Origin: Flavobacteriales bacterium UBA4660
Lineage (GTDB): Bacteria > Bacteroidota > Bacteroidia > Flavobacteriales_D > Sanyastnellaceae
DNA: 10,768 bases
NCBI GenBank assembly: GCA_002405435.1
Contig: DHLU01000242.1
Span: 3,060 to 13,827, forward strand
Reading direction: 5' to 3'
The number at the start of each line of letters is the position of its first letter. Positions within the stretch are counted from its first letter, which is position 1. A program made the translations under genes and the position numbers. Shown here piece after piece: positions 1 through 6,801 of this stretch. The notes under the pieces were generated by a model. The model searched no databases. It was given only the letters and a program-made list of their open reading frames with translations, and was not told the DNA's origin.

Positions 1-1056
1 GATTGCCGCTGCGAACTGGCCAACCTGCGCCATGCCTCCTTTGATCCCGATCAGACCCGGCATATAGACTTCCATGAAACCTGGAACCTGCTCGAGCATG
101 GTGTGGTGGTAGAGCGCCGCTGGACGGCTTATCTCGCCGATGCAACCACCCGCGTGGTCGAACAAAATATCTTTATCACCGACCTCATAGCCCCGCAACT
201 TGTTAAAGGGCAGCAGCAGGTCACCTTAACCGACGGGGAAATTCCGACACCGGTATTTGCCGACAACTGCGGCGGAAACGTTTCGGTAGCCTACCAGGAT
301 GCCGAAATAGCAGGCCTGGGCTTCGACCGTATCTACACCGCAGCGGATCAGGCAGGCAACCGCACCACTTTCATTCAGCAGGTGCGTTACCCCCGGCCAG
401 CCGAAGCGCAGGCGGGTACCGTCATTTCCTTTACCCGCGACAAGGCTAACCACGATGATTGTTTTGTAACCTATACACGCACCGACCAGTGGATCGGCCA
501 CGATGGCACCCGGGCGGAAATCGTGAACCAATACCTCGAAGCGGACGTTCTGGGTCCGGTGGTGAACTATGCCCCCTACGTGGAGCGTCCGGCCGACGAC
601 TTTGGGGGCACTTACCTTGAATGTGCCGAGAGGGGCATCATCATGGACCAGGAAGACAGTTGGATTGACGAGGGGTCGCTGCTCGAGCGCACCTACCGCG
701 TAGCAGACCGCTGCGGAAATGAAACCATCGCCTTGCAGCAGATTGCCTTGCTGAAAGCCATACCCGACGTGGCTTCTGAGACTGCACCGGATGGTGCGTT
801 AAACGTGCAGCTCTGGCCCAATCCCGCCGGCGAGCAGGTCTATGTGGCCTTCAGCATTACACAAACCTGCGACTGGCACCTGGAACTCTACGGCGCAGCC
901 GGTCAGTTGATTGATAAGACATCCACCATGCGCGGCATGGCACAGACCCGTGCCACCGGAAACTTCAACACCGCACACCTGTCACCGGGTACCTACCTGG
1001 TACTGGTTGTTATGGGCGATGAGCGCATCACAAGAACTTTTGTAGTGGGGAACTGA
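1..1056 (+). CDS. Secreted protein with T9SS C-terminal sorting domain (5' partial)
   Basis: The reading frame is open from base 1, so the true start lies upstream; 351 codons are visible before TGA. Two segments end in similar patterns (RIYTAADQAGN, bases about 325-360, and RTYRVADRCGN, about 688-720). These resemble the end of HYR/Ig-like beta-sandwich repeats, preceded by DNCGGNVSV. The last ~85 residues (from about base 799) look like a type A T9SS sorting domain: they open with LNVQLWPNP, have a central LYGAAGQLI strand and end in LSPGTYLVLVV...RTFVVGN. In Bacteroidota such domains direct a protein through the outer membrane and are usually cleaved as it is anchored or released. The protein is therefore probably a large surface or secreted adhesin-like or multi-domain protein. 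Its catalytic or binding function cannot be judged from this fragment. It ends 27 bases before a strong terminator. Confidence 0.85.
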   Translation, partial: DCRCELANLRHASFDPDQTRHIDFHETWNLLEHGVVVERRWTAYLADATTRVVEQNIFITDLIAPQLVKGQQQVTLTDGEIPTPVFADNCGGNVSVAYQDAEIAGLGFDRIYTAADQAGNRTTFIQQVRYPRPAEAQAGTVISFTRDKANHDDCFVTYTRTDQWIGHDGTRAEIVNQYLEADVLGPVVNYAPYVERPADDFGGTYLECAERGIIMDQEDSWIDEGSLLERTYRVADRCGNETIALQQIALLKAIPDVASETAPDGALNVQLWPNPAGEQVYVAFSITQTCDWHLELYGAAGQLIDKTSTMRGMAQTRATGNFNTAHLSPGTYLVLVVMGDERITRTFVVGN

Positions 1057-1082
1057 CATCATCTAATATCTCCACATAACAG

Positions 1083-1110
1083 CCCCGCTCATCTGAGCGG
1101 GGTTTTGTTT
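1083..1110 (+). terminator. Rho-independent terminator after the T9SS cargo gene
   Basis: A perfect 8-bp GC-rich stem (CCCCGCTC at 1083-1090, GAGCGGGG at 1095-1102) closes a 4-base loop and is followed directly by TTTTGTTTT. It lies 27 bases after the stop of the partial T9SS gene. Read from the opposite strand no T-run follows, so it mainly serves the plus-strand gene rather than the converging thiolase. Confidence 0.9.
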
Positions 1111-1133
1111 TGGCGCAGGGCACAGCGCCGCGC

Positions 1134-2312
1134 TCAGAGCCGCTCGATCACCACCGCACTGGCACCGCCACCGCCGTTGCAGATGCCTGCAGCGCCGTAG
1201 CGCGCGTTGTGCTGACGCAGCACGTGCAGCAGGGTCACGAGGATCCGCGCACCACTGCAACCCAGTGGGTGGCCCAGCGACACGGCACCGCCGTTGACAT
1301 TGACGCGGCTATGGTCGAGCTGCATCCGCTGCTCGTTCACGATGCCCACCACCGAAAAGGCTTCATTCAACTCGAAGAAACCGATGTCTTCCAGGCGCAG
1401 TCCTGCTTTTTCCACGGCGCGGGGCAGGGCAAGGGCCGGACTCGTCGTAAACCACTCCGGTGCCTGTTCGGCATCTGCGTATGACACAATGCGGCCCAGC
1501 GGCGTGAGGCCATAGTTTTTAACCGTTTCGGCGTTGGCCAGCACAAGGGCGGCTGCCCCGTCGTTCATGGTTGATGCATTGGCCGCGGTCACCGTGCCTT
1601 CTTTTGAAAACACCGGCCTGAGCTGCGGTACCTTGTCGAAAATCACAGCCTTGTACTCCTCGTCTTCCGCAAAAACGGTGGTTTCTCCCTTGCGGCCCGT
1701 CAGTTGTACTGGCGCGATCTCTTCCGCAAAACGGCCCGCCTTCCAGGCCGCGGCGCTGCGCTGGTAGCTCTCAATGGCAAAGGCATCCTGCTGCTCACGG
1801 CTGATGTTGCACTCCCGGGCACAGAGGTCAGCGGCATTGCCCATCGCATAGTTGTGGTACACATCGGTGAGCCCGTCTTTGGCCAGTCCGTCGGTCAGCG
1901 CCACGTGGCCGTATTTGTTGCCCCAACGCATGTTTTCCGAATAGTAAGGCACCTGGCTCATGTTTTCCATGCCACCCGCTATGGCGGCCGCGCTATCGCC
2001 CAGCATGATACCCTGGGCTGCCTGCATCACCGCCTTCATACCTGAAGCACAAACCTTGTTAACCGTGGTGCAACTGACCGCATCGGGCAGACCGGCATAC
2101 TTCGCGGCCTGCCGCGCCGGGGCCTGGCCCAGGTTGGCCTGCAGCACACAACCCATCAACACTTCATTGATGGCCTCAGCCGGAAGTCCCGACTGCTCGA
2201 GGGCGGCCTTGATGGCCACTGCACCGAGACGGGGTGCGGAAAGAGAGGCAAGCGAACCGCCAAAACTTCCCATCGGGGTGCGCCGGGCGGCAAGGATATA
2301 TACTTCGTTCAT
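1134..2312 (-). CDS. Acetyl-CoA C-acyltransferase (thiolase)
   Basis: The 392-residue product is full length for the thiolase family. All three catalytic elements are present: nucleophilic Cys88 in VNKVCASGMKAVM, His348 in GGAVSLGHPLGCSGARI, and Cys378 in GICNGGGGASA near the C-terminus. These match the positions in well-studied acetoacetyl-CoA thiolases. The enzyme either condenses two acetyl-CoA to acetoacetyl-CoA or cleaves 3-ketoacyl-CoA with CoA. The GHPLGCSG form resembles acetyl-CoA acetyltransferases, but chain-length preference cannot be fixed by eye. The ATG at 2312 is chosen because MNEVYILAARRTPMG is the usual family N-terminus. An in-frame TTG eight codons upstream overlaps the probable -7 promoter box and is less likely. 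No Shine-Dalgarno sequence is seen. The gene stands alone on its strand and converges with the T9SS gene. Confidence 0.95.
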   Translation of the reverse strand: MNEVYILAARRTPMGSFGGSLASLSAPRLGAVAIKAALEQSGLPAEAINEVLMGCVLQANLGQAPARQAAKYAGLPDAVSCTTVNKVCASGMKAVMQAAQGIMLGDSAAAIAGGMENMSQVPYYSENMRWGNKYGHVALTDGLAKDGLTDVYHNYAMGNAADLCARECNISREQQDAFAIESYQRSAAAWKAGRFAEEIAPVQLTGRKGETTVFAEDEEYKAVIFDKVPQLRPVFSKEGTVTAANASTMNDGAAALVLANAETVKNYGLTPLGRIVSYADAEQAPEWFTTSPALALPRAVEKAGLRLEDIGFFELNEAFSVVGIVNEQRMQLDHSRVNVNGGAVSLGHPLGCSGARILVTLLHVLRQHNARYGAAGICNGGGGASAVVIERL

Positions 2313-2333
2313 GACTGATTTTTTTTCAGGCGG

Positions 2334-2341
2334 CAAATGTA
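2334..2341 (-). promoter_or_regulatory. Candidate -7 promoter box for the thiolase gene
   Basis: On the minus strand the bases read TACATTTG, an exact match to the Bacteroidota primary sigma -7 consensus TAnnTTTG. It lies 21 bases before the ATG at 2312, which would give a leader of about 15 nt. No clear TTG (-33) is found at the expected distance, so the assignment rests on the -7 box and its position alone. Confidence 0.4.
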
Positions 2342-2402
2342 GTCTCCCTGCAGCGTATCTGACGCATCACACGCATTCCGCACCCATGGGCTCACTTGCC
2401 AA

Positions 2403-2520
2403 TAAACCTTAACGCCATAGAGCAATTCCGGTTTTGGCACAGGGTTTGAAATCCCCTTCACATCTTAAAACTTCTCAGTAAGTTTTGGTTTTGGGTAATA
2501 CCTAGTTTGGTTAAGGTTTA
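2403..2520. repeat. 11-bp perfect inverted repeat with 96-bp spacer
   Basis: TAAACCTTAAC at 2403-2413 is exactly reverse-complementary to GTTAAGGTTTA at 2510-2520. The arms flank the sigma-54-like promoter: one lies upstream of it and one just before the orphan terminator. They may be paired binding sites for a regulator. Chance is possible in AT-rich sequence. Confidence 0.45.
2435..2450 (+). promoter_or_regulatory. Candidate sigma-54 (RpoN) promoter
   Basis: The bases read TGGCACA, four bases, then TTGAA. This matches the RpoN consensus TGGCACR-N4-TTGCW except that the -12 GC is GA. The spacing between the -24 GG and the -12 position is the canonical 10 bases. Transcription would begin near 2461 on the plus strand, and the only thing before the terminator at 2528 is a short non-coding stretch. 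This is a by-eye match of a short motif, so confidence is limited. Confidence 0.35.
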
Positions 2521-2558
2521 AGGAATGGCCCCCGGAAACGTCCGGGGGCTTTCTTTTG
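2461..2558 (+). ncRNA. Putative small RNA of about 98 nt
   Basis: The span runs from the start point predicted by the sigma-54-like promoter to the end of a strong terminator. It contains no credible reading frame: the only ATG (2525) opens a 12-codon frame that runs through the terminator hairpin. It is predicted only from signal positions (promoter-like box, terminator, no gene). I recognise no known RNA family. An alternative is a prematurely terminated leader of the downstream 48-residue protein gene. Confidence 0.3.
2528..2558 (+). terminator. Strong terminator with no annotated gene upstream
   Basis: A perfect 9-bp stem (GCCCCCGGA at 2528-2536, TCCGGGGGC at 2541-2549) with an AACG loop is followed by TTTCTTTT. 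The T-run exists only in the plus direction. The nearest gene to the left, the thiolase, runs away from it on the other strand, so it must end some other plus-strand transcript or act as an attenuator. Confidence 0.85.
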
Positions 2559-2750
2559 TATAAACCCTTGCCAAATGAGGGTTTCACCGCTTGTTTGAGG
2601 CAGTGTGTAACCTTCCCGCCGTCCGTGCCGTTCTAACCCCACAATTGAACTGACTGATGTCTGACAAAGATTCGCCGGGTGCCCGACCGGCGGTTCCACA
2701 TGGGTGCTAAAACCACTGCAGGTGAATCTTTAAAAACATCTTTGACCATT

Positions 2751-2897
2751 ATGCTGGAATACTACAAGACTGTGTTGGGCAATGTCACCTTCGATGCGAT
2801 GCTGTTTCGCAAGGAACTCAGAAAAGCGATGAAATCGCTGAAAGATACTGAGCGCAGCAGCCTGAAGGACTGGCTCAAATGCAATGGGATATTGTGA
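2751..2897 (+). CDS. Small conserved-type 48-residue protein, function unknown
   Basis: The product begins MLEYYKTVLGNVTFD and continues AMLFRKELRKAMKSL, ending in LKDWLKCNGIL. It is predicted to be largely helical, basic and soluble, with no signal peptide or membrane segment. From memory, very short proteins starting MLEYYK with a KELRKA(M/L)K core recur in Bacteroidota genomes, which supports the ATG at 2751. That start would need confirming against homologues. In-frame starts at 2700 (ATG) and 2679 would add 17 or 24 residues of unlike composition. The gene is followed within 35 bases by a good terminator, consistent with a real monocistronic gene. No biochemical role can be proposed from the sequence; helix pairing or protein binding would be guesswork. 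Confidence 0.7.
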   Translation: MLEYYKTVLGNVTFDAMLFRKELRKAMKSLKDTERSSLKDWLKCNGIL

Positions 2898-2931
2898 ACC
2901 ATGGAACAGGTTCACGACCTAGACAAAAGAG

Positions 2932-2970
2932 ACGGATGGGTTTTGCGAGGACCCGTCCGTTTTGTTTTTT
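2932..2970. terminator. Probably bidirectional terminator between small gene and E1 gene
   Basis: ACGGATGGG at 2932-2940 pairs with CCCGTCCGT at 2952-2960 (nine pairs, one G-U) around an 11-base loop. TTTGTTTTTT follows on the plus strand. On the minus strand the stem is followed by CTCTTTTGTC, a weaker T-rich tail. It can therefore stop both the small protein gene (stop at 2897) and the converging E1 gene (stop at 2992). Confidence 0.8.
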
Positions 2971-2972
2971 AT

Positions 2973-2992
2973 ACCGGTGGGCCGGTTTTTTT
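2973..2992 (+). terminator. Second tandem terminator, abutting the E1 stop codon
   Basis: ACCGG (2973-2977) and CCGGT (2982-2986) form a short 5-bp stem with a TGGG loop, followed by a run of seven T ending at 2992. It is a back-up terminator for plus-strand transcription, and its T-run reaches the last base of the convergent E1 stop codon. The stem is short, so it is weaker than the preceding hairpin. Confidence 0.55.
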
Positions 2993-4998
2993 CAATACGC
3001 CAGCAGCCGGTTGAGGGTCTCTTCCAACCGGTGATTCGCCAGAAAAACACGCTCAAGTTCGGCCGCAAAGGGCACCGTGGTATCGAGGCTGGCACAGCGC
3101 ATTACCGGCGCATCCAGCGCGGCAAAGCAGGCATCACTGATGCGCGCAGCGATTTCTGCCCCAATACCTCCCGTCATCGTATCTTCATGCAGCACCAGCA
3201 CCCGCCCGGTTTTCTGCGCGCTCCGGTACACCGTATCCATGTCGAGCGGACTCAGGGTGCGCAGGTCGATGAGGTCGGCACTGATATCGGTGCGCTTGTC
3301 GAGGCAGGCTATGGCCCAGTGAACCCCCAGTCCGTATGTGACTATGGTGCAGTGGCTGCCCGCGCGCAGCAGGTTGGCCACGCCAAAAGGCAGAGAGTAA
3401 TACCCCTCCGGCACCGGTCCCGTTATGCTGCGGTACAGTGCCTTGTGCTCAAAAAACAGCACGGGATTGGGGTCTTCGAAGGCACGGCATAGCAGGCCCT
3501 TGGCGTCTGCCGGAAAGGCGGGGTAGGCGATCTTGAGTCCGGGCACATGGAAAAACCACGCCTCGTTGCTCTGGCTGTGGAAGGGGCCTGCGGCCACACC
3601 CGCCCCCGTGGGCATGCGCACCACCACGTCGGCGTGCTCATTCCACCGGTAGTGCAGCTTGGCCAGGTTGTTTACAATCTGGTTAAATCCGCAGGTCACA
3701 AAGTCGGCAAACTGCATTTCCACCATGGCCTTCATACCGCTGATGCTGAGTCCGAGCGCTGCGCCGATAATCGCGCTCTCGCACAAGGGGGTGTTGCGCA
3801 CCCGTTCCTTTCCAAACTCAGCCACCATGCCCTCCGTCACCTTGAAAACGCCGCCGTATTCGGCAATGTCCTGGCCCATCAGCACCAGCGATGCATGCCG
3901 CCGCATGGATTCGCGCAGCCCATCGCTGATGGCGTCGATCAGGCGCTTTTCTGCGCTGCCGCCCGCCGGCGCCACGGGCGCATCGGCGAAGGGTCGGTAC
4001 ACATCGCCCAGTTCACGCGCTGTATCCGGCTCAACGGCCGGCTGGTCAAAGGCTTTTTTCAGTTCACGGTTGATCTCCTGCTTGAGTTCGTTGTGGATTT
4101 CCAGCACGTCGCTTTCCGTCAGCAGGCCTGCTTCGAGCAACCAGCGCTCGTAGTTCACCACCGGATCGCGCTTTTCCCATTGCTCTATAAGTCCCGGCGG
4201 GTAATACTTGGTGCCGCTGGCCTCCTCATGGCCCCTGATGCGGAAGGTCATAAACTCCAGCAGGGCAGGGCGTGGGCGCTTGCGCAGGTCGGCTGCCACT
4301 TTCCTGACGGTGTTGTACACGTCCAGTATGTTGTTGCCGTCCACCTGCAGGGCATCTTCCTGCGGTATGCCATAGCCCATCGCCTTGTCAATGAATTTCT
4401 CACAGCGAAACTGCTCATTGCTCGGTGTCGAAAGACCCCAGGCATTGTTTTCTATGCCGAAAATCACGGGAAGGTCCCATACGGCGGCCACGTTTAGGGC
4501 CTCATGGAAATCGCCTTCGCTCGCGCCGCCGTCACCGGAAAAGACCACCGTGGCGCGCGGTGCGCCCCGCAGCTTGGCCGCCAGGGCAATGCCGTCGGCT
4601 ATGCCGAGTTGCGGACCGAGGTGAGAGATCATGCCGACCAGCCGGTGTTCCTGCGTGCCAAAGTGAAAGGAGCGGTCGCGCCCGCGGGTAAACCCGCCTT
4701 CCTTGCCCTGAAACTGCGCAAACAGTTTTTCCAGCGGAAGCCCGCGACCCGTAAAAATGCCGAGGTTGCGGTGCATCGGCAGTATATATTCATCTTGCTC
4801 CATCGCCAGGGCCACGCCCACGCTGATGGCTTCCTGCCCGTATGAACTGAACCACTTGGAAATTTTTCCCAGGCGCAACTGGCTTAGCATCTTGTCTTCG
4901 ATGAGCCGGGGTTTCAGGATGGCCCTGTACAACTTCAGCAGGGTGTCGCTGTCCAGTTCTCCGGCATGAAAAGCAATCACGGATTTTTCTGCAGGCAT
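2992..4998 (-). CDS. 2-oxoacid dehydrogenase E1, fused alpha and beta subunits
   Basis: The product is 668 residues. Residues 1 to about 335 form the E1-alpha part, with the thiamine diphosphate motif GDGG (155-158) ending in ENN (183-185) and the RIRGHEEASGTKYY loop around His257. Residues from about 350 form E1-beta, with LCESAIIGAALG (Glu407) and the GPFHSQSNEAW segment (His474). E1 decarboxylates a 2-oxoacid on thiamine diphosphate and passes the acyl group to the lipoyl domain of E2. The alpha half resembles 2-oxoisovalerate (branched-chain) dehydrogenases, but pyruvate cannot be excluded. Single-chain alpha/beta E1 proteins are common in Bacteroidota. No E2 or E3 gene is adjacent. The ATG at 4998 gives the normal family N-terminus; the frame stays open upstream but only antisense to the next gene. 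No Shine-Dalgarno sequence is visible. Confidence 0.93.
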   Translation of the reverse strand: MPAEKSVIAFHAGELDSDTLLKLYRAILKPRLIEDKMLSQLRLGKISKWFSSYGQEAISVGVALAMEQDEYILPMHRNLGIFTGRGLPLEKLFAQFQGKEGGFTRGRDRSFHFGTQEHRLVGMISHLGPQLGIADGIALAAKLRGAPRATVVFSGDGGASEGDFHEALNVAAVWDLPVIFGIENNAWGLSTPSNEQFRCEKFIDKAMGYGIPQEDALQVDGNNILDVYNTVRKVAADLRKRPRPALLEFMTFRIRGHEEASGTKYYPPGLIEQWEKRDPVVNYERWLLEAGLLTESDVLEIHNELKQEINRELKKAFDQPAVEPDTARELGDVYRPFADAPVAPAGGSAEKRLIDAISDGLRESMRRHASLVLMGQDIAEYGGVFKVTEGMVAEFGKERVRNTPLCESAIIGAALGLSISGMKAMVEMQFADFVTCGFNQIVNNLAKLHYRWNEHADVVVRMPTGAGVAAGPFHSQSNEAWFFHVPGLKIAYPAFPADAKGLLCRAFEDPNPVLFFEHKALYRSITGPVPEGYYSLPFGVANLLRAGSHCTIVTYGLGVHWAIACLDKRTDISADLIDLRTLSPLDMDTVYRSAQKTGRVLVLHEDTMTGGIGAEIAARISDACFAALDAPVMRCASLDTTVPFAAELERVFLANHRLEETLNRLLAY

Positions 4999-5075
4999 GT
5001 CAACTAATTGAGGGTGTAAAATTACTCCTATCGCCACCCGCAGCACTACCGGACGGTTGCCGGGCCTGTGCCGCT

Positions 5076-5083
5076 TAGTTTTG
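5076..5083 (+). promoter_or_regulatory. Candidate -7 box for the FAD dehydrogenase gene, implying a very short leader
   Basis: TAGTTTTG matches the Bacteroidota -7 consensus TAnnTTTG exactly, and a TTG (5057-5059) lies 16 bases upstream, slightly closer than usual. Only five bases separate it from the ATG at 5089, so the transcript would start at or next to the start codon. The 90-bp divergent gap to the E1 gene must hold both promoters. A weaker box, TAATTTTA, on the minus strand at 5017-5024 could serve E1. Confidence 0.4.
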
Positions 5084-5088
5084 CCGCC

Positions 5089-6657
5089 ATGGCGAGGACG
5101 ATCGACATCAGGGTAACGCCCCAAACTGCGGCCGTGGAAGCGGAGCTCGCTGCATACCTTCAGCGTGAGGAGGCGCACGACGGGCCCTACGAAATTCTCC
5201 GGAGAAGTATTGACTCGCGTCAGCGTCAGGTGATGATTGCCCTGCGCGTTGCCCTGTTCGATCGCGGCGAAGCCCCCCGCGACACAGCCGAAACGGTCTT
5301 CGGCGATGTGTCTGATCGTCCTTCCGCCGTGGTGATCGGTGCCGGTCCGGCCGGACTCTTTGCGGCTTTGTCGCTCATCCGCGCAGGCATCAGGCCGGTG
5401 GTGTTTGACCGGGGAAAAAATGTGAAGGACCGCAGGCGCGACCTCGTGGCCATCCACCGCGAAGCCCGCGTCAATCCCGACTCCAACTACTGCTTCGGAG
5501 AAGGAGGCGCCGGCACCTTCAGCGACGGAAAACTTTACACGCGCAGCCACAAGCGCGGCGATATCGAGGAGGTGCTGCGCTGGTTTGTGCAGTTTGGCGC
5601 TTCGCCCGATATACTGGTAGATGCACACCCGCACATCGGCACCAACAAGTTGCCGGGCATCATCAGTGCCATGCGCGACAAGATCATCGCCTGCGGCGGA
5701 GCAGTGCACTTCGGCCAGCGCCTCGTTGGCCTGCACGCTGCCCGCGGCGGCAAGTCGGCACGGCTGGTGTTTGCCGATACCGCTACCGGTGCCGGCCGCG
5801 AAGTGGAATCGGAGCACGTGATACTCGCCACCGGACACAGCGCACGCGATGTATTTGGCTTGCTTACGCAGGCCGGCATTGCCATCGCCTTTAAACCCTT
5901 TGCCCTCGGCGTGCGGGTAGAGCATCCGCAAGCCCTCATTGATTCGCTTCAGTACCACTGCGCCACGCGCGGCGACTACCTGCCGCCGGCGGCCTACCAG
6001 CTCGTGCACAACGACGGGGCTACCAACGCCTACAGCTTCTGCATGTGTCCGGGTGGCATCATCGCTCCCTGTGCCACCGCGCCCGGCGAAGTGGTCACCA
6101 ACGGATGGTCGCCTTCCAAGCGCAATAACCCCTGGGCCAACAGCGGCATGGTGGTGCCTGTGGACTGGAAGGCGGTGGCGGCCTACCACGCAGCAGGTCC
6201 GCTGGCCGGCGTAGCTTTTCAGCAGGCCGTTGAAGTGCGCTGCTGGGAGGCCGCAGGCTCCACACAGGCAGTACCCGCCCAGCGGCTGACCGACTTCCTC
6301 GCGGGTAAGACCAGCACCAGCCTGCCCGCATGCTCTTACCAGCCCGGCATCGTCAGTGCCCGCGTCGACAGCCTGCTGCCCGATTTCATTTCACAGAGCC
6401 TGCGGCAGGCCTTTGCCACATTCGGACGCAAAATGCCCGGCTTTCTGACCCCTGAAGCCGTGGTGGTGGCGCCCGAGTCGCGCACCAGCGCACCGGTGCG
6501 CATTCCCCGTGTGCCCGGCAGTTTCAGGCACCCCGATTTTCCCTTTCTGCTGCCCTGCGGAGAAGGAGCAGGCTACGCAGGCGGTATCGTCAGCGCGGCC
6601 ATGGACGGCATACACTGCGCGCGCGCCGTGGCCGCAGGTATCGGGGTTGCGGACTGA
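5089..6657 (+). CDS. FAD-dependent dehydrogenase (COG2509-like)
   Basis: The 522-residue product has an N-terminal domain of about 75 residues, then an FAD-binding Rossmann fold opening with VVIGAGPAGL (81-90) and VVFDRGK (104-110). The segment YCFGEGGAGTFSDGKLYTR (134-152), ATGHSARD (247-254) and the C-terminal GEGAGYAGGIVSAAMDGIH (491-509) complete the flavoprotein pattern. This arrangement matches the uncharacterised FAD-dependent dehydrogenase family COG2509. Its substrate is not established to my knowledge. Cysteines in FCMCPGG (317-323) recall the family's conserved core, but a redox role is inference. No signal peptide is present, so it is cytosolic. The ATG at 5089 starts with MARTIDIRV, while an in-frame GTG at 5068 would sit across the likely promoter box. 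It is divergent from the E1 gene. Confidence 0.88.
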   Translation: MARTIDIRVTPQTAAVEAELAAYLQREEAHDGPYEILRRSIDSRQRQVMIALRVALFDRGEAPRDTAETVFGDVSDRPSAVVIGAGPAGLFAALSLIRAGIRPVVFDRGKNVKDRRRDLVAIHREARVNPDSNYCFGEGGAGTFSDGKLYTRSHKRGDIEEVLRWFVQFGASPDILVDAHPHIGTNKLPGIISAMRDKIIACGGAVHFGQRLVGLHAARGGKSARLVFADTATGAGREVESEHVILATGHSARDVFGLLTQAGIAIAFKPFALGVRVEHPQALIDSLQYHCATRGDYLPPAAYQLVHNDGATNAYSFCMCPGGIIAPCATAPGEVVTNGWSPSKRNNPWANSGMVVPVDWKAVAAYHAAGPLAGVAFQQAVEVRCWEAAGSTQAVPAQRLTDFLAGKTSTSLPACSYQPGIVSARVDSLLPDFISQSLRQAFATFGRKMPGFLTPEAVVVAPESRTSAPVRIPRVPGSFRHPDFPFLLPCGEGAGYAGGIVSAAMDGIHCARAVAAGIGVAD

Positions 6658-6757
6658 TGCGCCCCGCCCGCCTTCACTACACGGCGGGTATAAAACGTAA
6701 AAAATATCGTATTCCGGTAAACCAAATGTGATACTTTTACGTTCGGAAGCATTGTAT

Positions 6758-6775
6758 CCGGCGATGAACCGCCGG
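6758..6775 (+). other. Hairpin in the leader of the TPR/coiled-coil gene
   Basis: CCGGCG (6758-6763) and CGCCGG (6770-6775) form a perfect 6-bp stem around ATGAAC, 26 bases before the ATG at 6802. No T-run follows, so it is not a terminator. It could stabilise the 5' leader or be chance in GC-rich DNA. Two near-matches to the -7 box (TACTTTTA at 6732-6739, TACGTTCG at 6738-6745) lie upstream of it. Confidence 0.35.
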
Positions 6776-6801
6776 AAAGGTGCTTTCGTCATAACCTGCC
6801 C

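Larger units (their letters stand above)
2313..2750. other. 438-bp intergenic region without a confident protein gene
   Basis: This is the longest stretch without a gene in the window, between the divergent thiolase and the 48-residue protein gene. Within it I see the thiolase -7 box (2334-2341), an 11-bp inverted repeat (2403-2413 and 2510-2520), a sigma-54-like promoter (2435-2450) and a strong plus-strand terminator (2528-2558). There are also two further hairpins: AAACCCT/AGGGTTT at 2562-2584, and CGCCGG/CCGGCG at 2673-2692, the latter just upstream of the small gene. No tRNA-like cloverleaf or convincing longer reading frame was found. Confidence 0.6.

Noticed and set aside
2525..2563. 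12-codon frame starting at ATG 2525
   Set aside because: It runs straight through the terminator hairpin, so it would not be fully transcribed; coding is very unlikely.
3547..4497. Plus-strand frame of 316 codons opposite the E1 gene
   Set aside because: It is antisense to conserved E1 motifs and lacks any recognisable domain.
4999..6189. In-frame upstream extension of the E1 gene by almost 400 codons on the minus strand
   Set aside because: It is antisense to the FAD dehydrogenase, resembles no protein family, and the normal E1 N-terminus begins at 4998. High GC at third codon positions removes stops from the opposite strand.
6667..6688. CCCGCC/GGCGGG hairpin after the FAD dehydrogenase gene as a terminator
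   Set aside because: The loop is 10 bases and no T-run follows (TATAAAACG), so it does not meet the pattern of a rho-independent terminator.
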